A stretch of 64,000 bases of DNA from Shimazuella soli. GTDB taxonomy: Bacteria > Bacillota > Bacilli > Thermoactinomycetales > Thermoactinomycetaceae. Every line of letters begins with the position of its first letter. Within the stretch, counting starts at the first letter, position 1. Positions 33,742-40,500 of this stretch are shown one piece after another. The translations under genes and the position numbers were made by a program. A model generated the notes under the pieces. It searched no databases. It saw only the letters and a list, made by a program, of their open reading frames with translations, and was not told the DNA's origin. Location of the stretch: the NCBI RefSeq assembly GCF_022511585.1, contig NZ_JAKWBN010000003.1, positions 186,001 through 250,000 on the forward strand, in the 5' to 3' direction.

Positions 33742-33760
33742 AATGTTAGTTATTAGTAAC
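33742..33760 (-). promoter_or_regulatory. putative TetR operator O1
   Basis: AATGTTAGTTATTAGTAAC upstream of the tetR gene contains the dyad GTTA-N5-TAAC-like core GTTATTAGTAAC and is repeated at 33100-33118. Confidence 0.6.
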
Positions 33761-34019
33761 TATCATTATCATAGCACAATATAGCGAGAAGTCAAGATAT
33801 TAAATTCAATGTGGGTTGTCTGTTTGATTATCCAGCTTGCTTTTAAGTGGTACCTGTTACCAAAGCCACAATGGATGGTGGCTGATCCCATAGGGCTTTT
33901 AAGAGGTAAATCCTTGATATATAAAGGATTAAGATGACTTTCACGACTATTTTTCAGTACTTAAGTTCCTAAAAATGTTTAGTAATCCTTGTTTTTAAAC
34001 GAATAAATGAATTATCCGC

Positions 34020-34137
34020 AAAGCAGATGGATATATGTAAATTCTAATATTAGAATCTCATATGAACAAAAATATACGCCAAGCCTATGAGTTCTGGCTT
34101 GGCGTTTTCTTTTAAATAAGACCTAAGTCGACTGATC
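34020..34137. repeat. duplicated 3' flank of the serine hydrolase genes
   Basis: About 118 bp (AGATGGATATATGTAAATTC ... TATACGCCAAGCC ...) match 25142-25262 downstream of the fusion gene, with small differences. The duplicated unit therefore included the hydrolase gene and its terminator. The rest of the gap 33780-34019 shows no gene. Confidence 0.75.
34077..34113. terminator. terminator CGCCAAGCC/GGCTTGGCG, second copy
   Basis: Same 9-bp stem as at 25199, followed by TTTTCTTTT on the plus strand. Confidence 0.7.
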
Positions 34138-35367
34138 TTAGTCTTCGATTGCTTGGTAGACCATGGTCCAGAAGTCGAGCATAAGATGAACCGGATCCGG
34201 AACGGACGCTCCAACTTGGGTGAGCAGGATTCCGATGAGCTGGTTTTCAGGATCGGCATAGGTCGAGGTGCCGCTTCCGCCGTCCCAGCCAAACTGGCCG
34301 ATGGGTGCGTAGTCGCCGCGGTAAGTACGCACTGCCATCCCGAAGCCCCAGCCGCCGTGCTGACCTTGGCCAAATGATACATGTACACTGTTTCTGGCCA
34401 ATTCGTCCCGGGCTGCCAGCTGCTCGGGCGTGAGGCGGTTGGTGGTCATCAGTTCGACAGCTTGTTTGGACAAGATCCGTTTGTTCCCATGCATCCCGTG
34501 ATTCAGCAGCATCTTGAAGTAGGCGTAATAGTCATCAACGGTGGAAGAAAGTCCGCCGCCACCGCTCTCGAACGCCGGAGGCTGGCTGTGGAGTCCCCCC
34601 TTGGCCTCATCCCACACGTGGAACTCTCCGGTTTGCGGATCGGGAGCGTAGAGGGGCGGCAGCCGGTCGATCTTGCTTTCGGGAACGTAGAAACCAGTGT
34701 CCTTCATGCCTAACGGCTCGAAGATGCGTTCGCGCAGGAACGCCCCATATGACTGGCCGGTGACTCTGGCTACGAGCACACCGATTAGATCGTTGCTGAT
34801 CTGGTACTGCCAGCGCTCTCCGGGTTGGTGCATCAGCGGAAGCGCACCAAGGCGGCGCAGCCACTCATCCGGATCAGGCATCGGTGGCACATTGGGAGTC
34901 AGTCCCTGCCCTAAGATCGCGTTCATGATCGGAGTGCCCAGTGCTGTCATATCCATGCCGAGTCCGAACGTGGAGGTCAGTACGTCCCGTACGGTGATCG
35001 GGCGTTTTGCCGGCACGGTATCATCCAATGGTCCGTCGATCCGTTTCAGTACCTGCCGATTGGCGAGCTCCGGCAGCCACTGCTCTACTAGGTCGTCCAG
35101 CCGCAGCTTGCACTCATCAAGCAAAATCATCGCCGCCGCCACTGCGACCGGCTTGGACGTTGAAGCCATCCGAAAGATCGTGTCCCGGCGCATCGGCGCG
35201 CCACCATCATGGCGCATCGTGCCGATCTCTTCGACATGTGTTTCATCATTCCGGCTGACTAGGGCAACGATCCCAGGAATCTTTCCGGAATCAACATAAC
35301 GTGTCAGCACTTCGCGTATTTTTTGCAGCCCTGTTTTGGAGAAGCCTTTGTTACTTTGTCCCATCAT
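34138..35367 (-). CDS. beta-lactamase/esterase-type serine hydrolase (cassette D)
   Basis: The 409-residue enzyme is a paralogue of the C-terminal part of 25269-26927. It has SxxK in RMASTSKPVA, WQYQISNDLIGVLV and WDGGSG, the three landmarks of class C beta-lactamase-like hydrolases and family VIII esterases. ATG 35367 follows AAAGGAGAGA at 6 nt. The reading frame stays open upstream to 35490 and there encodes KKVKKRNQMKKMTTED, which aligns with the linker KEKVREGNQMEKNTTED of the fusion: a relic of the lost DUF1048 end. GC-rich. Substrate unknown; no signal peptide. Confidence 0.88.
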   Translation of the reverse strand: MMGQSNKGFSKTGLQKIREVLTRYVDSGKIPGIVALVSRNDETHVEEIGTMRHDGGAPMRRDTIFRMASTSKPVAVAAAMILLDECKLRLDDLVEQWLPELANRQVLKRIDGPLDDTVPAKRPITVRDVLTSTFGLGMDMTALGTPIMNAILGQGLTPNVPPMPDPDEWLRRLGALPLMHQPGERWQYQISNDLIGVLVARVTGQSYGAFLRERIFEPLGMKDTGFYVPESKIDRLPPLYAPDPQTGEFHVWDEAKGGLHSQPPAFESGGGGLSSTVDDYYAYFKMLLNHGMHGNKRILSKQAVELMTTNRLTPEQLAARDELARNSVHVSFGQGQHGGWGFGMAVRTYRGDYAPIGQFGWDGGSGTSTYADPENQLIGILLTQVGASVPDPVHLMLDFWTMVYQAIED

Positions 35368-35573
35368 GCATCTCTCCTTTTTTCTATTTCCTAATGAGCG
35401 AGAATCTTCTGTTGTCATCTTTTTCATTTGGTTTCTTTTTTTTACTTTTTTATCAGCCCTAATGATCGTCACATATATATTCATCCTCATTTAGTATAAA
35501 GGATGAATATTACTAAAGATAGGTATAATTTTATTTATATAAATAGTATTATTATACTTATTGGTAAAACTCT

Positions 35574-35690
35574 TTATTGGCTTTTATTAGGCTGTCTCCC
35601 ATCTAGAAATATTTGTTGATTAGGTTTGTTTTTTATTTCATCCTTCCGCATCATCCGCACTTCCTTTAGCATCTCAGTCGAGTTTTCCAA
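35574..35690 (-). pseudogene. padR relic, N-terminal end only (cassette D)
   Basis: A 38-codon ORF starts TTG behind TAGGAGAGAG. Its first residues LENSTEMLKEV match MENLTEMLKGV of the intact PadR proteins; the rest is unrelated and soon stops. Upstream lies the cassette promoter, downstream the hydrolase gene; the DUF1048 gene is gone. Confidence 0.65.
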
Positions 35691-35714
35691 AGTGAATCTC
35701 TCTCCTATTAAGTA

Positions 35715-35758
35715 ACACTCAGCGATATATAGTAAAACTAGGTAGTAGGCGGTGTCAA
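35715..35758 (-). promoter_or_regulatory. PadR-cassette promoter/operator D
   Basis: TTGACA (35753-35758), 18-bp spacer, TACTAT; the flanking inverted repeat is degenerate (CTCAGCG / AACTAGG). Confidence 0.55.
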
Positions 35759-35806
35759 TCGTCTATTTATTTTTTTGGAGGAGTGCAGTCTAGTTTTGTG
35801 CCATCG

Positions 35807-36193
35807 TTATGCTCCTTTACTGAACTTTTTGCGAATGTTATCGCTCCATTGTTGTTTTCTTTTTTCGGTCCAGGTTTGCACTTGAAGTTGCTGTAACAGG
35901 TCATCGCAAAAACCACCAATATCCTGCCCTACTACATCCAGCACATCCTTTCTCTCTTGTGCACTTGACTCAAAAAGTTCCAGTATGTCTCTTAGTGCTT
36001 TAAATATAGCCATGGTAGATTCCGTGTCGGATGCAAAAGTCAATAAATAATTCTCTATCTCTTTCATCACGATTCGATAATCCTTTGACAGATCATTCAT
36101 CCGTTTTTTGTACCTTTTATATTCTTCTCTTTCTTGTTTCCATTTCGCTCCAATAGCCAAATCTATTAATTTTGAAAAAATATTTTTCTCCAT
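35807..36193 (-). CDS. DUF1048 family protein (cassette E)
   Basis: The 128-residue copy has KQEREEYKRYKKRMNDLSKDYRIVMKEIENYL, LELFESSAQERKDVLDVVGQDIGGFCDDLLQQL and a basic tail. ATG 36193 follows AAAGGAG; the longer ORF start is inside the padR relic. It is closest to cassettes B and F. The upstream padR is reduced to its last codons, so this copy probably lacks local repression unless PadR acts in trans. Confidence 0.86.
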   Translation of the reverse strand: MEKNIFSKLIDLAIGAKWKQEREEYKRYKKRMNDLSKDYRIVMKEIENYLLTFASDTESTMAIFKALRDILELFESSAQERKDVLDVVGQDIGGFCDDLLQQLQVQTWTEKRKQQWSDNIRKKFSKGA

Positions 36194-36205
36194 TTTGATT
36201 CTCCT

Positions 36206-36269
36206 TTTATGCATTTATTTTTGATGGTTAAATCTCATTTACGCCAAAAGATTTGAAGTTGATTTCGTC
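36206..36269 (-). pseudogene. padR relic, C-terminal codons (cassette E)
   Basis: The frame reads RNQLQIFWRK-stop and then IKN, matching the PadR end (SQLHTSWRKW ... SKIS). It is joined directly to promoter E through TGATACAAAATAGAAA, the same junction as in cassette F. Confidence 0.65.
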
Positions 36270-36289
36270 TTTTTCTATTTTGTATCACT

Positions 36290-36331
36290 TATTACTTCTA
36301 TATAGTAATACATAGTAGTCAGCCGTGTCAA
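36290..36331 (-). promoter_or_regulatory. PadR-cassette promoter/operator E
   Basis: TTGACA (36326-36331) and TACTAT 18 bp downstream; perfect 7-bp inverted repeat TATTACT (36290-36296) / AGTAATA (36304-36310) at the -10. Confidence 0.65.
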
Positions 36332-36366
36332 TAGTCTGATTTAATTTTTTTCTAGAGAGGTTTCTG

Positions 36367-36729
36367 TCAGGCTCTTCTAAGTCTTTTGTATATGGTTTGA
36401 TTCAGTTGTTTCTTTCTTTGCTCCTCCCATGTTTCAGTCTTAACGTCTTTTAGAAGATCATCGCAAAAACCACTGATATCTTGACCCACTGCATCCAGTA
36501 CATCCTTTCCTTCTTGAGCGTTTGATTCAAATCGTTTCACTACATCCGTCAGGATCTTAATCATGCCCATGCCATCATCAGCACCAGACTCAAAAGTCCA
36601 TAAATAGTGCTCTATCTCTTTCATCATGGTTTGATAATTGCTTGGCAGAGCATTCATCCGTTTTTTGTATCTTTTATATTCGGCTTTTCCTTTTTTCCAT
36701 CTGTTTAAAGTTGTAAAAATATTTTCCAT
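36367..36729 (-). CDS. DUF1048 family protein (cassette F)
   Basis: The 120-residue copy has KKGKAEYKRYKKRMNALPSNYQTMMKEIEHYLW, RFESNAQEGKDVLDAVGQDISGFCDDLL and a short basic end. AAAGGAG precedes ATG 36729. It has its own promoter and, like cassette E, only a padR stub. The two adjacent cassettes share the deletion junction and are a tandem duplication. Confidence 0.86.
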   Translation of the reverse strand: MENIFTTLNRWKKGKAEYKRYKKRMNALPSNYQTMMKEIEHYLWTFESGADDGMGMIKILTDVVKRFESNAQEGKDVLDAVGQDISGFCDDLLKDVKTETWEEQRKKQLNQTIYKRLRRA

Positions 36730-36740
36730 CTTGATTCTCC

Positions 36741-36800
36741 TTTAATTCGTTTATTTTTGATGGGATAAAACGCCAAAAGGCTTGAAGTTGATTGCGTTCT
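36741..36800 (-). pseudogene. padR relic, C-terminal codons (cassette F)
   Basis: The frame reads RNQLQAFWR, then SKINELKEN, corresponding to SQLHTSWRKW and SKISELKGEL of the intact protein. No start codon or DNA-binding part remains. Confidence 0.65.
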
Positions 36801-36817
36801 GTTTCTATTTTGTATCA

Positions 36818-36861
36818 CTCAGTACTTCTATATAATAATACTAAGTAGATGGCAGTGTCAA
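36818..36861 (-). promoter_or_regulatory. PadR-cassette promoter/operator F
   Basis: TTGACA (36856-36861), TATTAT 18 bp downstream, and arms CTCAGTA (36818-36824) / TACTAAG (36839-36845) with one mismatch. Confidence 0.65.
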
Positions 36862-37114
36862 TCGTCTGATTTATTTTTTTTGAAATGGTTTGAAGAGAAT
36901 CAATGATACACTCATTCAGTCTTTCTGGACATGCAAGTAGGCGATCGCTTGTAGTGTATTTGAAATTACCTTTTTCAGGAGCTTAAGAAGAATATAACTG
37001 TGTGATCTTTTTCTTTTCTGTGTAAAACAGACCGATATGAAGTAAATATCGGTTTTTTCATTTTGTTGATCCATTTAAAGTTCGAAGTGCAATTGCTGGT
37101 TCTGTGATTAAAAG

Positions 37115-37198
37115 TAAAATAGAGCTTACAAAAAGTAAAAATTACTTTACATTAGGTAAAATAAACATTACAATGAGTAAAACAAACTTTACATTTGG
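37115..37198 (+). repeat. four tandem 21-bp iterons upstream of an XRE gene
   Basis: Four head-to-tail imperfect units (37115-37135, 37136-37156, 37157-37177, 37178-37198) share the pattern TAAAA-N4/5-C-N-TTACA-N3-(A/G)G. They create GTAAA and TTTAC dyads every two helical turns and end 16 bp before the XRE start codon. Likely an operator array for that regulator. The remainder of 36862-37114 shows no gene. Confidence 0.75.
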
Positions 37199-37214
37199 TT
37201 AAGGTGGTGTGTGA

Positions 37215-37445
37215 ATGGGAGAAAGAGCCGGAGAGTTGATCAATCGAATAGCCGTTTTAAGAGCGGAATATAAAATGACGCAACAAGAGCTCGCCCAAAA
37301 GGCAGGGGTGAGCAGGCAAACCATCATTTCAATTGAGAAGGGGAAATATACTCCTTCTCTAGCACTAGGTTTTGAAATTGCAAATGCTTTTGGAGTAGAT
37401 ATCAATGAAGTGTTTCAATACAACAAAGGAGAAGTGGGGAAATGA
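37215..37445 (+). CDS. XRE-family regulator (YozG-like)
   Basis: The 76-residue single-domain Cro/CI-type HTH protein has RIAVLRAEYKMTQQELAQKAGVSRQTIISIEKGKYTPSLALGFEIANAFGVDINEVFQY. Such short regulators commonly repress an adjacent small membrane protein gene. AAGGTGGTGTG precedes the ATG. Its stop overlaps the start of a 30-residue membrane ORF. The iteron array just upstream is its probable binding site. Confidence 0.92.
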   Translation: MGERAGELINRIAVLRAEYKMTQQELAQKAGVSRQTIISIEKGKYTPSLALGFEIANAFGVDINEVFQYNKGEVGK

Positions 37446-37534
37446 TGAGGAGAGTATGGATGGATCATAGACCATTAGCTGTGCTGGTTTTTATTAGTCT
37501 CGCTTTAGTAATAGGTTTGATCCTAAAAGTCTAA
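37442..37534 (+). CDS. 30-residue single-helix membrane peptide
   Basis: The ORF starts in the ATGA overlap with the XRE gene and encodes a short basic head (MMRRVWMDHRP) followed by one hydrophobic helix (LAVLVFISLALVIGLIL) and KV. Coupled translation with the regulator and clean membrane-helix composition support it. Too short for family assignment. Confidence 0.5.
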   Translation: MMRRVWMDHRPLAVLVFISLALVIGLILKV

Positions 37535-37596
37535 AGATGCTAATGGATTGGAAGATGAATGAAAGTATTTCAACAGGTTAAAGAGGAGAGAAGATA

Positions 37597-37890
37597 ATGG
37601 GAACAATTATCACCATTACAAATGGATTGGCTGTATTTGCTTTTTTGGCTTTAATCGTATTGGTAATTTTGATTTCAAAAGAAGGCAAAGATGAAAGAGC
37701 GCAATTGATGGGTTACAAATTATTTCGTTTCCTGCTTGTATTTTTATGGGTTGGATTGGCACTTGTTATCTTTGTTACAGGGTGGAAAACGATCGATTAT
37801 ACACAACTGAGAGTTTGTATCACCACTCTTATGTCTCTTACGATCATTTTGGGATTGGGTTATTGGGTGTATTTAAGTAAGAAATTGTAA
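37597..37890 (+). CDS. small membrane protein next to XRE regulator
   Basis: The 97-residue protein has three hydrophobic helices (about residues 8-26, 42-63, 72-92) with a charged loop KEGKDERAQLMGYKLFRF between the first two. AGAGGAGAG precedes the ATG. This class of small membrane protein with a downstream position to an XRE gene is widespread in Bacilli, without known function. A terminator follows. Confidence 0.75.
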   Translation: MGTIITITNGLAVFAFLALIVLVILISKEGKDERAQLMGYKLFRFLLVFLWVGLALVIFVTGWKTIDYTQLRVCITTLMSLTIILGLGYWVYLSKKL

Positions 37891-37992
37891 GGGAATAGCA
37901 GGAAAAACAATAGAGTTGAGCCCGGCATTGGTATGCGGATTTTCAAATGGTTTATCGTTTTGATTCGCTGAAAAGGATTGTTTTATAGGAAA

Positions 37993-38029
37993 GAGTCAAG
38001 GATGCTAAGTATTATCCTTGACTTTTTTA
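37993..38029 (+). terminator. terminator of the XRE operon
   Basis: AGTCAAGGAT (37994-38003) / ATCCTTGACT (38014-38023) with a following TTTTT run. Confidence 0.8.
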
Positions 38030-38054
38030 TCCTAATCTTTCTGAGCATTTTTGT

Positions 38055-38102
38055 TTACTTTTCATCATCTGGGTCTGTAAACCGAAAAGTGACTCGTTTC
38101 AT
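38055..38102 (-). CDS. micro-ORF, 15-residue peptide MKRVTFRFTDPDDEK
   Basis: It begins 24 nt after the stop of the preceding micro-ORF, behind AAAGGAG with 9-nt spacing. Its product is a paralogue of that peptide: both share VT-x-RFT-x-P-x-D. Two consecutive related short ORFs with good ribosome binding sites after an RRNPP-like regulator suggest peptide ligands. There is no signal peptide, so any export would need a peptide transporter. Confidence 0.55.
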   Translation of the reverse strand: MKRVTFRFTDPDDEK

Positions 38103-38126
38103 CTCTTGTGTCTCCTTTCGAAATGT

Positions 38127-38171
38127 TTAGTGGTCAGGTGGTTTTGTAAACCGAAGAGTAACTTGTGCCAT
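38127..38171 (-). CDS. micro-ORF, 14-residue peptide MAQVTLRFTKPPDH
   Basis: The ATG lies within the last 40 bases of the HTH-TPR gene in another frame, behind CTAGGAGGA with about 9-nt spacing, and the ORF ends just past the regulator stop. This is the same overlapping arrangement as the micro-ORF at 32-73. Paralogous to 38055-38102. Confidence 0.55.
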   Translation of the reverse strand: MAQVTLRFTKPPDH

Positions 38172-39522
38172 GTATTTGATTCCTCCTAGCATATTGGTCG
38201 CTAAGATTGCAAAATAAAATAGAATATTCTTGTTGTTTTATTGTATCTATCGTTGCATAGTATTGTGATAATTTCAATACGATGGTTAACGTTTGTGTTT
38301 GAAGGGAGTACTGATCCGCAATTTCCATAGCTTTTTCTAATAAAATAACTGCATCTTTGCTACTTCCTAAAATAAAATAATAATCCGCTTGTACAATAAA
38401 AGCTTCGCAGAGACCTAGCTTGTCATTTTTCTCTTTTGCTAGGTAGATAGCATTTTCTATGCTTCTTGCTGCTTTCTCTAAATCTTTCTCATTTAAATAA
38501 AGCAATGCAAGTTGGGTGTTGTTATAAATAGAAACAGAGAGGAATTGTCTCTTTACTTTATCTTCTAGCTTGGAAGTCGCTTCAAAACAAATTTTCGCTA
38601 AATCAAATTGCTGTAAGTTAATATAAATTTTTCCCAGTGTGGTCCACAACTCATATCCTCGGTCTATATTTCCTACATCTCGGGCGAGTTCAATGCCTTT
38701 TTCTGCATACTCAATCGCTTTGGGGTACATTCGGAATTTATTGTAGAGTGTTGCTTGCAGATCATACATTGTTAGCACAATTTCTGAATCGATTTCATGC
38801 AGGTAAGGCCACATTTTCTCCTCTAAAATTTGTAAGGCTTCATTATCCCGATCCCCCATCTTCTCCATAAAAATCGCTTGATTGATGAGTAAAGCATATT
38901 TAAAGACGCTTCGCTTTGCATGAGGAGTAAAGTGTTCCAAACCATCGATTGTACATGACAACGCTTTTTCTAAATCATTTTGCCGGTAATAAATGATCCC
39001 CAGTCCATATAAACTGGCTGCTTTGATGTTGCTTTGCTGTATTTCGGGGTCGCTTTGATGTTCTTCATATAAGCGAATCGCTTTGAGATAGTAGTCATAG
39101 GCTTTTTCCCGCTTTTTATCTTTGAGGTAACACTTTGCAAATAAAAAGGTAAGGACACATTGAAAGACATCATTTTTCTTTAGTTTCGATTGGATTTCTT
39201 TTAAGCTGCGCAATGCGGTTTTTGGACTTGTATATTTGATTTCATCTTCGATGGCTTGCAGTCTTAGGCGGATTCTGGCTGCTTGTCTTTCATAATCCTC
39301 TTCTTTTTCTTCCAACAAAGTCAGCAGTTGATCGTAATTAATTCCTAGCTTTTCGCAATAATAGCGTATCTTTTTCTCCCCGACCTTCCGCTTTCCTGTC
39401 TCGATATCCGATATGGTCGCCATCGAAATATGTTTATCTGCTAATGCTGTCATGTTAATACCCGCTTTTTTCCGCTTATCTCGCAGCAGCCTGCCCATTT
39501 TTGCTAAATTCCAATGATACAT
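38134..39522 (-). CDS. HTH-TPR transcriptional regulator (RRNPP-like), second copy
   Basis: The 462-residue protein has an N-terminal XRE HTH (MGRLLRDKRKKAGINMTALADKHISMATISDIETGKRKVGEKKI) and about nine TPR-like units with clear signatures such as AYDYYLKAIRLYEEH, LYGLGIIYYRQNDLEKAL and LWTTLGKIYINLQQFDLAKICFEA. TGGAGG precedes the ATG. It resembles peptide-responsive regulators. It diverges from a 90-residue gene and an NFDIF-family gene, and two micro-ORFs follow it, mirroring the locus at 32-1880. Confidence 0.86.
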   Translation of the reverse strand: MYHWNLAKMGRLLRDKRKKAGINMTALADKHISMATISDIETGKRKVGEKKIRYYCEKLGINYDQLLTLLEEKEEDYERQAARIRLRLQAIEDEIKYTSPKTALRSLKEIQSKLKKNDVFQCVLTFLFAKCYLKDKKREKAYDYYLKAIRLYEEHQSDPEIQQSNIKAASLYGLGIIYYRQNDLEKALSCTIDGLEHFTPHAKRSVFKYALLINQAIFMEKMGDRDNEALQILEEKMWPYLHEIDSEIVLTMYDLQATLYNKFRMYPKAIEYAEKGIELARDVGNIDRGYELWTTLGKIYINLQQFDLAKICFEATSKLEDKVKRQFLSVSIYNNTQLALLYLNEKDLEKAARSIENAIYLAKEKNDKLGLCEAFIVQADYYFILGSSKDAVILLEKAMEIADQYSLQTQTLTIVLKLSQYYATIDTIKQQEYSILFCNLSDQYARRNQIHGTSYSSVYKTT

Positions 39523-39773
39523 TTCTATTTACCTCCAGTTGAAATAATTTTTTCTTGAAAAAGTGAGTGGAAAGGGGAAGAAATATCTGAATTACAATCC
39601 TAAAAACGAAATCAATAAAAGTATCGATTTAATTAATTGTAAATTGATCATTATTTAGATTTTATATAGATCGATAGTAATCTATTTATGAAATTTTAAT
39701 ATTAATCGGAATTATAGTACAATTCCAGATAAAGAAGCAATAGGTGATTTTTTCCTAGAAAGAGGGGGCTGCT

Positions 39774-39830
39774 ATGAGACGAAGAAAAGCGAGTATTCCA
39801 GTGATGAACTTATATCCCGCATGGATTTAG
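39774..39830 (+). CDS. 18-residue ORF overlapping the next gene start
   Basis: MRRRKASIPVMNLYPAWI follows a strong AAAGAGGGGG site. Its end overlaps the ATG of the 90-residue ORF, which has no ribosome binding site of its own. Either the short ORF couples translation of the next one, or a -1 frameshift in the A-rich stretch near the fifth codon joins the two into one longer protein. Confidence 0.4.
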   Translation: MRRRKASIPVMNLYPAWI

Positions 39831-40093
39831 ATTGGATAATAGAAAACAAAACGATCCCGCTGGAAGTGACGAACGTCTTACAGGAAATAGCAGATAAACA
39901 CCAATATTCAGTGGATGTGATGCATCAGCATAAGCAGGAAGTGGTGGAAGAACTCCGATGTTTAGAGAAGGAATATATTGTTCGGTTTCTCTTTCCGTAT
40001 GGATTGGATCACCATGAAAGATGGATACATGCTTTGATTCGCATGGAAATTAGGCGATTACAACAAATCGCAAATACAAAACATCAGAGGTGA
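39821..40093 (+). CDS. protein of unknown function upstream of NFDIF gene
   Basis: The 90-residue soluble protein (MDLDWIIENKTIPLEVTNVLQEIADKHQYSVDVMHQHKQEVVEEL ... RMEIRRLQQIANTKHQR) is mostly helical and His/Glu-rich. Translation probably depends on the overlapping 18-residue ORF; in the same frame the coding sense continues upstream of the ATG (YSSDELISR), so the real start may be earlier. It ends 5 bp before the NFDIF gene, with which it forms an operon divergent from the HTH-TPR gene. I do not recognise the family. Confidence 0.55.
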   Translation: MDLDWIIENKTIPLEVTNVLQEIADKHQYSVDVMHQHKQEVVEELRCLEKEYIVRFLFPYGLDHHERWIHALIRMEIRRLQQIANTKHQR

Positions 40094-40098
40094 ACGAA

Positions 40099-40446
40099 AT
40101 GGCTTTGAGGTTAATGGTGGAAGGATGCCGGGAGAAGGTAAGGGCATTTGTGGATTTTTTAAATATAAGCCATCAGTGGCGGTTTTATAAGCGGACTAGG
40201 CTTTCGATTGGAGGGAATGAGCTTCGGATTGACTATTTTTTTGATGAAAATCCGTACGTTAAGCCCAGCATCTCTACTAGGAAAGTGAGTAAATTATCGA
40301 TTACCAGCGAGCGTGGGAAAGAGATAGGGATTATATTACTTGATGCGGAAGTGATAGAGATGGGAAATGGTGTGACCTATATACGAGGTAAAAATTTTGA
40401 TATTTTCGCCTCAGGTAAAGGGAAAGAAGTTGAAAATGCAGATTAA
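40099..40446 (+). CDS. small conserved protein with NFDIF motif (paralogue)
   Basis: The 115-residue paralogue of 1575-1880 starts MALRLMVEGCREKVRAFVDFL, with LRIDYFFDENPYVKP in the middle and YIRGKNFDIFASGKGKEVENAD at the end. The ATG at 40099 is preferred over an in-frame GTG at 40090 because it matches the paralogue start and AGAGGTGAA lies before it. The C-terminus is 13 residues longer. Function unknown; linked to the HTH-TPR regulator by repeated neighbourhood. Confidence 0.75.
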   Translation: MALRLMVEGCREKVRAFVDFLNISHQWRFYKRTRLSIGGNELRIDYFFDENPYVKPSISTRKVSKLSITSERGKEIGIILLDAEVIEMGNGVTYIRGKNFDIFASGKGKEVENAD

Positions 40447-40500
40447 GTTAAGGGAAGGTTTTCGATGTAAAGATATTACTTGTAATTAGGAGGTATTGAA

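Noticed and set aside
37115-37198. Possible short CRISPR array
   Set aside because: The four units abut with no spacers and are only imperfectly alike; no cas genes are present. An operator array fits better.
9662-39522. Prophage or integrative element suggested by many XRE-type HTH genes
   Set aside because: No integrase, portal, terminase, capsid, tail or relaxase genes are present, and the HTH genes lie in unrelated contexts.
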